This document shows positions 34,638-41,604 of a stretch of DNA of 64,000 nucleotides, one piece after another (position 1 is the stretch's first letter; each line of letters begins with the position of its first letter). Where the stretch lies: assembly GCA_021153265.1 (NCBI GenBank), contig JAGKTU010000001.1, positions 12,901 through 76,900 on the forward strand. The letters are read 5' to 3'. The stretch comes from Clostridia bacterium. Lineage in GTDB: Bacteria; Bacillota; Clostridia; Oscillospirales; Oscillospiraceae. Below the pieces are notes generated by a model. The model searched no databases. It saw only the letters and a list, made by a program, of their open reading frames with translations, and had not been told where the DNA came from. Position numbers and translations under genes: made by a program.

Positions 34638-34834
34638 GATGCCGTCGTATCCGCATCTTCCCGGATAACCTGGCGAATATTCTTCTCCGCTTTGAATCTT
34701 GGAGTCATCAGTTCATGTCCGCAGCCCAGGCACCGCAGGCGAAAATCTGCACCGGTGCGCAGCACCTTCCACTTCTTTTCGCCGCAGGGGTGGGCTTTTT
34801 TCATGACCAAAATATCATTCAGTCGGATATCCAT
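34625..34834 (-). CDS. DUF951 domain protein
   Basis: 69 residues matching the small DUF951 family of Firmicutes: MDIRLNDILVMKKAHPCGEK, then WKVLRTGADFRLRCLGCGHELM with a two-Cys knuckle plus the earlier Cys. Likely a small nucleic-acid-binding or ribosome-linked protein, but no function is proven. GAGG precedes the ATG. It starts 9 bases after rarA and terminates within its own terminator stem. Confidence 0.9.
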   Translation of the reverse strand: MDIRLNDILVMKKAHPCGEKKWKVLRTGADFRLRCLGCGHELMTPRFKAEKNIRQVIREDADTTASGCG

Positions 34835-34843
34835 AGATTTTCC

Positions 34844-36106
34844 TCACTTTCCCTTGATGGTCTCCCAATACTGCCGGGCGGCCTGTTCCAATTTATTGGG
34901 ACCGTAGGTGTAGTAGTGTGTTCCCACCAGTTCGTCGGGCAGGTACTGCTGCTGCACCCAGTGATTGGGATAGTCATGGGGATATTGGTAGCCCTGCTCC
35001 CGTTCCATCGTGTAAGAGTCCGCATGGACGTTCTGCAGGTGTCGGGGGAAACTGCCGCCCTTGCCCTTTCGGACGTCTGCCAGGGCTGCATCCAGGGCGA
35101 TATGGCCGGAATTGGACTTGGGGCTTGTAGCCATCAGCACGGCGGCGTCGCCCAGAGGGATTCTGGCCTCCGGCATGCCCAGCTTCAGAGCCATATCCAC
35201 GCAGGCGTTGACAATAGGGATGATCTGAGGGAACGCAAGGCCCACATCCTCTGCCGCGATGACCATCAGCCGCCGGCAGGCGGACTGCATCTGTCCGGCC
35301 TCCAGAAGCCGCGCCAGATAGTGGCAGGCGGCGTCGGGATCGGAGCCGCGGATGGACTTTTGCAGAGCAGAGAGCAGGTCATAGTGGTTGTCACCGTCCC
35401 GGTCGGCACGGAGGGCGCTCTTCTGGGTGACGGCTTTGGCATCAGAAAGGGTCAGCGGAATCCGGCTACCATCGATGATACCGGCAGAGAACAGAACCTC
35501 CACGGCATTCATGGCTTTGCGAAGATCGCCGCCGCAGGCACCGGCAATATACTCCAGCGCCCCCTCCTCCGGCACAGCCGTCAAGGCGGTGCGCTGCTCC
35601 ATAAAGGAAACCGCCCGCTTCACCGCTTTCAGCGCGGCAGCGGCATCGATTTGCTTAAACTCAAAGATGGTGGAGCGGCTCAAAATGGCGTTAAAGACGT
35701 AGAAATAGGGATTCTCCGTGGTAGATGCGATGAGGGTGATCTTACCGTTTTCGATGTATTCCAGCAAACTCTGCTGCTGCTTTTTATTGAAGGACTGGAT
35801 CTCGTCCAAGTACAGCAAAACTCCGTTGGGGGCCATGAAGGTATCCAACTGAGCCACGATCTCCTTGATATCCGCGGTGGATGCGGTGGTGGCGTTGAGC
35901 TTGTAAAGGGTGCGGTTGGTCTGCTTGGCGATGATATTGGCAACGGTGGTTTTACCGGTGCCGCTGGGGCCGTAGAAGACCATGTTGGGAACTTTTCCCG
36001 AGTCGATGAGGCGGCGCAGCACCGCCCCCTGCCCCAAAATATGCTCCTGTCCGAAAACCTCGTCCAATGTGGTAGGCCGCAAAAGATCGGCCAGCGGCTG
36101 GTACAT
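34844..36106 (-). CDS. rarA: Replication-associated recombination protein A (AAA+ ATPase)
   Basis: RarA/MgsA/WRNIP1 family ATPase that acts at stalled replication forks, related to clamp-loader subunits. 420 residues: Walker A FYGPSGTGKTT (46-54), Walker B LLYLDEIQSFNKKQQQSLL, sensor 1 STTENPYF, arginine finger region ILSRSTIFEFK, and the C-terminal tetramerisation block ending in QGYQYPHDYPNHWVQQQYLP. The ATG at 36106 follows AGGAGG. Operon with DUF951. Confidence 0.95.
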   Translation of the reverse strand: MYQPLADLLRPTTLDEVFGQEHILGQGAVLRRLIDSGKVPNMVFYGPSGTGKTTVANIIAKQTNRTLYKLNATTASTADIKEIVAQLDTFMAPNGVLLYLDEIQSFNKKQQQSLLEYIENGKITLIASTTENPYFYVFNAILSRSTIFEFKQIDAAAALKAVKRAVSFMEQRTALTAVPEEGALEYIAGACGGDLRKAMNAVEVLFSAGIIDGSRIPLTLSDAKAVTQKSALRADRDGDNHYDLLSALQKSIRGSDPDAACHYLARLLEAGQMQSACRRLMVIAAEDVGLAFPQIIPIVNACVDMALKLGMPEARIPLGDAAVLMATSPKSNSGHIALDAALADVRKGKGGSFPRHLQNVHADSYTMEREQGYQYPHDYPNHWVQQQYLPDELVGTHYYTYGPNKLEQAARQYWETIKGK

Positions 36107-36220
36107 ATTCGCCACCTCCTTATGTTTGATCATTTACCATACTATAGCACAAATGATTGCAAATTGCACCTATTATTTTCTAAAATAATCCCCCCTCCGG
36201 GTGTGGAGGGGGATTCAAAA

Positions 36221-37165
36221 TCAGAAAGTTGCCACGTCGGGTTCGGCGGGAGTTGCGCCCTTGACCACCTCAATAGCAGTCAAGACAGGGCCAAGCTCGC
36301 CTTTATAGAGCTTATGCTTCTCGGCGGTGATCTTCGCTGTCACCATGACCCAGCTCCGGGACTCCAGCTCCTTAGGATTGGAATACCGGCAGGGTATGCC
36401 GCAGAACTGGATATCGTCCACGCAGCAGGTCATGACAAACCGACCAGGGGCGAACATATTGTCCTTTTCCCGGCGGAGCATAGCCACCTGAGCCTTGAAG
36501 CGGACGGTTTTGCCGTTGTACTTCTGAGGTTCTTCGGTGACATCCCGATACCAGAGGGCATAATCCTCGTCCTTGACCTCGATGACGGGTGCGTTGATGT
36601 CGAAAGGCAGAGGATCCTCGATCTCATCAAAACTGGTAGTGCCGTCGGTATAGTCGTAGAGGATATCGATGCGGCGGCTGGCGGCTCGGGCCAGCTTGTG
36701 GAAAGGCATCACGTCCGCGCCCTTTTCCAGACGGTTGAAGACCACCATCTGAGCGCCAACCAGCTTGTCCATGACCAGATTCCGCATATTGGCGTTGTAA
36801 GCCATGATGGTGGTGGTATCAGCGAACATGACCTCCTGGGCCAGCGCCCAGCCCTCAGGGAATCGCATATAGAGGTCGCCCACCTGCTGCATGCCGTTCA
36901 GCTCCACCACAACCCGCTCGGGCTTGTACTTCTTTTGCAGAGCCAGCAGCTCCTTGGTTGTGACGGTGGCCTGATCCAGCACCTCGAGATAGATGTTCTT
37001 ATGGGGATAGGTGGAGAAGTCATACTCCTCCTCACCTTCCTCAAACACCAGCAGCAGCGTGCGCTCACCGGCATTGAAACGCTCATCTTCCAGCGTTTCC
37101 TGAATGAATTTGGTCTTACCGGAGTCTAAAAATCCGGTAAAGGCATAAACGGGAATCTGTACCAT
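36221..37165 (-). CDS. COG0523-like GTPase with C-terminal OB-like domain
   Basis: 314 residues. The N-terminal half is a CobW/COG0523-type P-loop GTPase: VYAFTGFLDSGKTKF (P-loop 11-18), VVVELNGM in place of the usual E-P-S-G motif, and NRLEKG as the base motif. It lacks the CxCC metal motif and His-rich loop of its neighbour. The C-terminal ~110 residues (GKTVRFKAQVAMLRREK to ELGPVLTAIEV) contain two Cys near CCVDDIQFCGIPC and look like the TIGR03943/OB-type domain that partners metal permeases. It starts two bases after its neighbour's stop, so the two GTPases are probably a functional pair. Confidence 0.82.
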   Translation of the reverse strand: MVQIPVYAFTGFLDSGKTKFIQETLEDERFNAGERTLLLVFEEGEEEYDFSTYPHKNIYLEVLDQATVTTKELLALQKKYKPERVVVELNGMQQVGDLYMRFPEGWALAQEVMFADTTTIMAYNANMRNLVMDKLVGAQMVVFNRLEKGADVMPFHKLARAASRRIDILYDYTDGTTSFDEIEDPLPFDINAPVIEVKDEDYALWYRDVTEEPQKYNGKTVRFKAQVAMLRREKDNMFAPGRFVMTCCVDDIQFCGIPCRYSNPKELESRSWVMVTAKITAEKHKLYKGELGPVLTAIEVVKGATPAEPDVATF

Positions 37166-37167
37166 AT

Positions 37168-38250
37168 TTACACCCCAAACAATGCGGCAATTGCAGACTC
37201 GTCCAGCTTGGAGCCGATGACGCAGAGCTTGCCGTTGATGGCTGCGCCGCCGGTGCGGATGTCGTATTCCTCGGGAACCATGTCGAAGTGGATCCAAGTG
37301 CCATCGTTCGCAGGAATGATGCCCTTAGCCCGGAGAACCATGCCGAACTTGCCGGAATCCAGTTCCCTCAGAGCGGCTTCGATAGCGCAGCGGTCGAACT
37401 TCTTGTGGGTCTCCACGCCCCAGGAGGTGAAGACCTCGTCGGCGTGATGGTGATGATGGTCATGACCGCAGGAGCAATGCTCATCGTGATCATGGTGATG
37501 GTGATGCTCGTGGTCGTGGTGGCCGCAGCAGCAACCCTCTTCATGGTCATGATGGTGGTGATGCTCGTGGTCATGATGGCCGCAGCAGCAATGTTCATCG
37601 TGATCGTCGTGGTGATGATGGTCATGCTCCAGCTCTGCCAGCTCCTTTGCCAGAGTGGCCTCGCCTGCCATAGCCTCAATGAGCTGAGCGCCGGTGAGCT
37701 GATTCCAGGGAGTGGTCACCACGGTAGCGGTCGCATTATGCTCACGGATCAGAGCAACGGATGCATCCAGCTTGTTCTGGGGAACAGAATCGGTACGGGA
37801 GAGGATGATTGTGGAAGCAGTCTCGATCTGGTTGTTATAGAACTCACCGAAGTTCTTCATGTAAACCTTGACTTTGCCGGCATCGGCAACTGCAACGGTA
37901 TAGCCCAGAGTGACATCTTCATTGGTGACCTTTTCCACAGCGGCGATGACGTCGGACAGCTTGCCCACGCCGGAGGGCTCGATGACAATGCGGTCGGGTG
38001 TATACTCGGCAATGACCTGAGTCAGAGCCTTTCCGAAGTCACCAACCAGAGAGCAGCAGATACAGCCGGAGTTCATCTCGGTGATGTTGATACCGGCCTC
38101 CTGCAAGAAGCCGCCGTCGATGCCGATCTCGCCGAATTCATTTTCGATGAGAACCAGTTTCTGACCAGCATAGGCCTCCTGAATCATCTTCTTGATCAGC
38201 GTGGTCTTGCCCGCGCCCAGGAAGCCGGAATAAATGTCGATTTTCGTCAT
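37168..38250 (-). CDS. COG0523 metal GTPase (CobW/Zng1 family) with His/Cys-rich repeat
   Basis: G3E GTPase that delivers or traffics metal, most likely zinc. 360 residues: P-loop SGFLGAGKTT, IENEFGEIGIDG, the metal motif GCICC (62-66, CxCC), and EPSGVG. Residues 209-269 are a His/Asp/Cys-rich insert formed by about three 19-residue units (DHDEHCCCGHHDHEHHHHH and variants). A CobW C-terminal domain follows (KKFDRCAIEAALRELDSGKFG to FDMVPEEYD). The ATG at 38250 has AGGTG at 6 nt. Zinc-limitation control is common in this family, but I cannot identify a Zur box with confidence. Confidence 0.9.
   Translation of the reverse strand: MTKIDIYSGFLGAGKTTLIKKMIQEAYAGQKLVLIENEFGEIGIDGGFLQEAGINITEMNSGCICCSLVGDFGKALTQVIAEYTPDRIVIEPSGVGKLSDVIAAVEKVTNEDVTLGYTVAVADAGKVKVYMKNFGEFYNNQIETASTIILSRTDSVPQNKLDASVALIREHNATATVVTTPWNQLTGAQLIEAMAGEATLAKELAELEHDHHHHDDHDEHCCCGHHDHEHHHHHDHEEGCCCGHHDHEHHHHHDHDEHCSCGHDHHHHHADEVFTSWGVETHKKFDRCAIEAALRELDSGKFGMVLRAKGIIPANDGTWIHFDMVPEEYDIRTGGAAINGKLCVIGSKLDESAIAALFGV
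37444..37626 (-). repeat. 57-bp tandem coding repeat (His/Cys-rich, 19-residue units)
   Basis: About 2.8 in-frame copies encoding units at residues 216-234, 235-253 and 254-269 of the COG0523 protein. Copies differ at several positions (EGCCCG versus EHCCCG, EHCSCG), so they are diverging rather than newly duplicated. Not a CRISPR: no spacers and strictly in frame. Confidence 0.9.
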
Positions 38251-38284
38251 GGATAACACCTTCTATTGTTATTATTTCTAAGGT

Positions 38285-38313
38285 ATTATACCACCATTTG
38301 CCACTTCTGACAA
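38285..38313 (-). promoter_or_regulatory. Sigma-A promoter of the COG0523 pair
   Basis: TTGTCA (38308-38313), 17-bp spacer, TATAAT (38285-38290) on the minus strand, 34 nt before the start. Confidence 0.8.
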
Positions 38314-38367
38314 GTCAAATTTCTTACTACTTTCGACACATTCCCCTTGTAACGGCCACAAAAAAAG

Positions 38368-38375
38368 CATACACT
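38368..38375 (+). promoter_or_regulatory. Sigma-E/sigma-K-like -10 box
   Basis: CATACACT followed by A fits the sigma-E -10 consensus (CATACAnT) and the sigma-K one (CATAnnnTA). The -35 is weak: AAC at 38351-38353 could serve sigma-K. As a vegetative alternative, TTGTAA (38348-38353), 17 bp, TACACT (38371-38376) would be a mediocre sigma-A promoter. Both point at a start near 38382. Confidence 0.5.
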
Positions 38376-38381
38376 ATGGAT

Positions 38382-38455
38382 AGGCAAATATGACCCCCAG
38401 TGCGACGATTTGCCTGCACGCCGCCCCGGCTCTCCCCCGGGGCGGCGTGTTTTTT
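38382..38455 (+). ncRNA. Candidate small RNA with C-rich loops
   Basis: Predicted 74-nt transcript with no coding capacity. Stem 1: AGGCAAAT (38382-38389) pairs perfectly with 38408-38415 around an 18-nt loop containing CCCCC. One base later comes stem 2: 13 bp (38417-38429 with 38437-38449), loop CTCTCCC, then six T residues, a strong plus-strand terminator. There is no plus-strand gene upstream that would need this terminator, and the neighbouring minus-strand sipL-like gene gets no T-run from it. The CTCTCCC loop is complementary to a Shine-Dalgarno sequence. I do not recognise a named RNA family. Confidence 0.55.
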
Positions 38456-38457
38456 CT

Positions 38458-39957
38458 TCACAGAACCGGAATCAGAAGCATTGTCCCTATCTCCGGCTCT
38501 TCGGTCAGTCCATTGGCCTGTCGGATCGCCTCCATGGTGGAGCCACTGTTCTTGGCAAGCTCCCAAAGACCTCCCGCCGTCTGATGCTTCAGAATCAGGG
38601 ATGGACGGCTGGGGTCCGGCGTTTTCTCCTCCCCCATCTGCAACCCTGTCACCACAGGGATTCCCTGTCCTCCCATGGTGGTATGCATCACTTCCATAGG
38701 CCAGCGAAGTTTAACTTCGTCGCCGCCGGCTGTCATATCCGGTCTCCCCATGCCCTGCAGATTGCTGTATAGCTTCGCGTCTTCGCCGGTCGGAATTTGA
38801 GCGTTGTCCTCCCATTGGGCGGACGCCATTTGCAAGTCACGGTTTTCATCGTAATAGAGCATCTGCAATTGACCGCTCAATTGACTGTTGAAACCAGCTT
38901 CTGTCCGGGTATTACGGGGGAAATCCGGAAGGAAACGGGTATCTGCCGCAATATTTGCCATCACCGGGAGTTTCTGCTCCCCTAATAAGCTCATGCTGCC
39001 GTTATCCAGAATTGCAGGAAACTCCAGTTCCGCCATTTGAGGCTGCACATCACGGCACGGGCTGTAAACGTCGGTAATTAGTTCCAGATTGTGGCGATCG
39101 GTCACCCGGTACTGGCCCACCATGCTGCATTTGCAGCGAAGTTTACCGTCCTCGTCCCGGTTCACCTCCAACTCCGTGACACCAAGCGTCATATCCGCCT
39201 GGGCATCCGGTCCATATTCGCTGTCAAGCTGGGAAAGCTGGGAAAAAGGCAGCTCAAAATCCCAAGAATAGACCTGTCCGTCTTCGCCTAAGTACAGCAT
39301 GCGCAGATTGGTGTCTCCCCGAAACAGCAACCGCCCGGACATGACCTTTTGTTCTGTCGCCCGTGGGGTAACACCATAAGAAAGCACCGACTCCAGTGCA
39401 GGCGCTGAGGACGGAAGCTGCATTTCCTCCTCAATTGTGAAGACCTTCTCGCCAAGCTCCAGCGGAAGCTGCATCGGATAAGCCCGGCGCAAAAGCTGCA
39501 CGTCCTGCGGCAGATTCTCAGCGGCGGGAATCTCCGCCTCCATAGGCACATAGGCTTCCGCCAATGCTCCCAGCCCTACCCGGGCAAGAATTTTCCGAGG
39601 CGAGACCGATCTGGCATCGGAAAAGCGCACCCGGCAATCTATTTGGGCAGCGCCCTCCGGCATGGAAGACGGCAAATTCCATTTCATCTGAAAAGGAATC
39701 CATGTATCCAGAATCTGGGGCCGTGTTCCATCCTCCGGCACATACATCACCCAGACCATGCACCCCCCGGAGCATCCCACCGAGTCCCCGCGCCATTCCT
39801 TACCCCGTGTGATCGGCTGAGCCCATGCTCCCACGACGCGGCCGATGTCCGGCATTTCATCACTCAGACGAATTTCCTGAGTCTGTTCCTGATTCTGCAC
39901 CTCCCGCAATGCCGGTTTTAAGCATTTCATCATCGTTTTTGGAAATTTGACTTCCAC
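38458..39957 (-). CDS. sipL: SipL-like spore protein (DUF3794 repeats plus LysM)
   Basis: 499 residues with DUF3794/SPOCS-type beta-rich repeats and a C-terminal LysM (about 450-499, GGLWELAKNSGSTMEAIRQANGLTEEPEIG...). This is the layout of Clostridium difficile SipL, which binds SpoIVA and is needed to anchor the coat to the forespore. SpoIVA is encoded 22 kb away in this window. GTG start at 39955-39957 with AAGGAG at 9 nt. Upstream on the minus strand GTATAT, 14 bp and AATAGACT give a fair sigma-E-type promoter (40003-40017 region). Symbol given by domain layout, not by alignment. Confidence 0.82.
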   Translation of the reverse strand: MEVKFPKTMMKCLKPALREVQNQEQTQEIRLSDEMPDIGRVVGAWAQPITRGKEWRGDSVGCSGGCMVWVMYVPEDGTRPQILDTWIPFQMKWNLPSSMPEGAAQIDCRVRFSDARSVSPRKILARVGLGALAEAYVPMEAEIPAAENLPQDVQLLRRAYPMQLPLELGEKVFTIEEEMQLPSSAPALESVLSYGVTPRATEQKVMSGRLLFRGDTNLRMLYLGEDGQVYSWDFELPFSQLSQLDSEYGPDAQADMTLGVTELEVNRDEDGKLRCKCSMVGQYRVTDRHNLELITDVYSPCRDVQPQMAELEFPAILDNGSMSLLGEQKLPVMANIAADTRFLPDFPRNTRTEAGFNSQLSGQLQMLYYDENRDLQMASAQWEDNAQIPTGEDAKLYSNLQGMGRPDMTAGGDEVKLRWPMEVMHTTMGGQGIPVVTGLQMGEEKTPDPSRPSLILKHQTAGGLWELAKNSGSTMEAIRQANGLTEEPEIGTMLLIPVL

Positions 39958-40023
39958 TTTTGATCACTCCTTATCCCTGTTGTCCCGTATCAGTCTATTC
40001 GTCTGCGCACAGGTATATACCAA

Positions 40024-40173
40024 CTATTTCTGACGCATCACTGCCACACCCCCCACCACGATGGCAAGGCCGAAAAAGGTGGACATGAAACCGGCTTCCA
40101 GACATTTACCCATCAGAAGTCCCAAACCGAATGCCATGAGCATGCCGCCCAGTAATTGATTCTTTCTGCACAC
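40024..40173 (-). CDS. 49-residue membrane protein
   Basis: Short frame starting GTG (40171-40173) and ending TAG: MCRKNQLLGGMLMAFGLGLL, then MGKCLEAGFMSTFFGLAIVV and GGVAVMRQK. It has two hydrophobic segments with glycine-rich packing and basic ends, a pattern I have seen in small conserved Clostridia proteins. The ribosome site GGGGGTG is part of the 3' arm of the PBP terminator, so expression would need read-through or a local promoter. It lies 66 bases before sipL. A real but small gene is more likely than not. Confidence 0.55.
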   Translation of the reverse strand: MCRKNQLLGGMLMAFGLGLLMGKCLEAGFMSTFFGLAIVVGGVAVMRQK

Positions 40174-40209
40174 AAAAACACCCCCTGCATAGCATACGCA
40201 GGGGGTGCT
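40174..40209 (-). terminator. Terminator of the FtsW-PBP operon
   Basis: Minus-strand stem CACCCCCTGC and complement (40199-40208 with 40180-40189), 9-nt loop, then T5. The 3' arm doubles as the Shine-Dalgarno of the 49-residue gene. Confidence 0.85.
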
Positions 40210-40230
40210 TAAAATTGAACCAGTATTGTT

Positions 40231-41604
40231 TTACGCCTCGTCCATGACGCTCTTACAGGCAGCCAGAACTTCCTTCAGGATGGGAACGCAGGTACTGCTG
40301 CCGTAGCCACCGTTCTCCACCACCACAATGAAGGCCAGCGGATATGCTTCGTCCGCCACAAAGCCGGCAAACATGGCGTTGGATTTTTCACCGCCGCCCA
40401 ACTGGCTGGTGCCGGATTTGGCGCAGACGGTAAGTCCAGGGAAATTTCGGTCGCCATAGACTGCGGTCACATTGTTGCGCATGTACTCCTGCAGGATGTC
40501 CGCCTGCTGCTGCGAGATGAGCGGCTGGGTAGAAACAGGCTGCGCCTGATAGGTCACTTCGTCACCTACCGTCACCCGGGACACCAGATAGGGCTCTGCA
40601 CCTGTTCCGCCGGATGCGATGGCACCCATGAAGGTCATGAAGCGGCAGGGGTTGATCTGGTCTGTATACTGTCCAATGCAGCTCCAGGCCAGTTCCACCG
40701 GAGCGGCATCTGCCACATCGTAATTGCCGGTGGCGGTGGTGATGCCGTCAAAGCTTACCGGGGCAGTGATGCCAAAGAGCTCCACATAGTGCATCATGTT
40801 TTCCCTGCCCACAAGCTGGGCGATCTGGGCATAACAGCAGTTGCAGGAGTTTGCCATAGCACCCTTGAGGTTCAGCTTGCCGTGGGCGCGCTCGCAGGTG
40901 ACCTTATCCACGCCGAATTCATAGGTTTTTTTACATTCAAAGGTCATGTCCTCGATGCCATCGACGCAGTCCAGCGCCGCGGCAGTGGTGACGATTTTGA
41001 AGATAGAACCGGGAATATAGGTAGACTGGACGAAACGGTTGAGATAGACGCCTTTATAGGTATCCGTCGTGTCACCGGCGATGTCCGGCACGTCATTGGG
41101 ATCAAAGGTAGGGGTGGTAACGGCGCAGAGGATCTCGCCGGTCTTATAGTTATAGACCGCCACCGTTCCTTTTCTGCCGTTCATGGCTTCCAGCGCAACG
41201 GTCTGGACATAGGAGGAAATGGTCAGTTCTACCTCTCCATCGGCTCCGCCAGGGGCATAAACTCCGTCCACCGGGTCATAGCCCACCATTTCTTTCAGGT
41301 AATAGGAAACTGCCGGAGCACTGATGTTTCCCTTACGGTCACCCACCCAGTGGAGGGTCGCCTGACGCACCAAAGCATCGTCCGCGTAGGTTCTTCCGTC
41401 CCGGGTATCCAGCAGGGTCTGTCCCTCCCGGTCCACAAATACACCCTCGGCGGTTCGCTCGTCGGCGTAAACATGAGGAGAGCCGTTGAAAACCACCCAC
41501 TGGTCAGATTTTGTGGCGTACTCAAAGATAAAGAAGCCCATACCACCCACCAAAATGGCGATGAAGACCAGCATGAGCCAAACTCTTCTCGTAACTCTGT
41601 TCAT
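40231..41604 (-). CDS. Class B penicillin-binding protein (PBP2/FtsI-type transpeptidase)
   Basis: 457-residue bitopic peptidoglycan transpeptidase: cytoplasmic basic start, one transmembrane helix (VWLMLVFIAILVGGMGFFIF), a short dimerisation domain, and a transpeptidase domain. Active-site motifs are STYIPGSIFK (catalytic Ser-x-x-Lys), SCN within ANSCNCCYAQ and KSGT within AKSGTSQL. It is shorter than PBP2b/SpoVD and lacks PASTA domains. The start overlaps the FtsW-like gene (ATGA), matching the pairing of SEDS polymerase and class B PBP as a wall-synthesis complex. Confidence 0.93.
   Translation of the reverse strand: MNRVTRRVWLMLVFIAILVGGMGFFIFEYATKSDQWVVFNGSPHVYADERTAEGVFVDREGQTLLDTRDGRTYADDALVRQATLHWVGDRKGNISAPAVSYYLKEMVGYDPVDGVYAPGGADGEVELTISSYVQTVALEAMNGRKGTVAVYNYKTGEILCAVTTPTFDPNDVPDIAGDTTDTYKGVYLNRFVQSTYIPGSIFKIVTTAAALDCVDGIEDMTFECKKTYEFGVDKVTCERAHGKLNLKGAMANSCNCCYAQIAQLVGRENMMHYVELFGITAPVSFDGITTATGNYDVADAAPVELAWSCIGQYTDQINPCRFMTFMGAIASGGTGAEPYLVSRVTVGDEVTYQAQPVSTQPLISQQQADILQEYMRNNVTAVYGDRNFPGLTVCAKSGTSQLGGGEKSNAMFAGFVADEAYPLAFIVVVENGGYGSSTCVPILKEVLAACKSVMDEA

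Noticed and set aside
37437..37640. Short repeated units that could look like a CRISPR
   Set aside because: In-frame 57-bp coding repeats of a His/Cys-rich metal-binding segment; no unique spacers.
38368..38375. Firm assignment of the small RNA to sigma-E
   Set aside because: The -10 fits both sigma-E and sigma-K and the -35 fits neither well, so only a mother-cell-type promoter is suggested.
38327..38566. 79-residue minus-strand frame across the small-RNA region
   Set aside because: Arg/His/Gly-rich, overlaps the terminator hairpin and the sipL 3' end in another frame, with no ribosome site.
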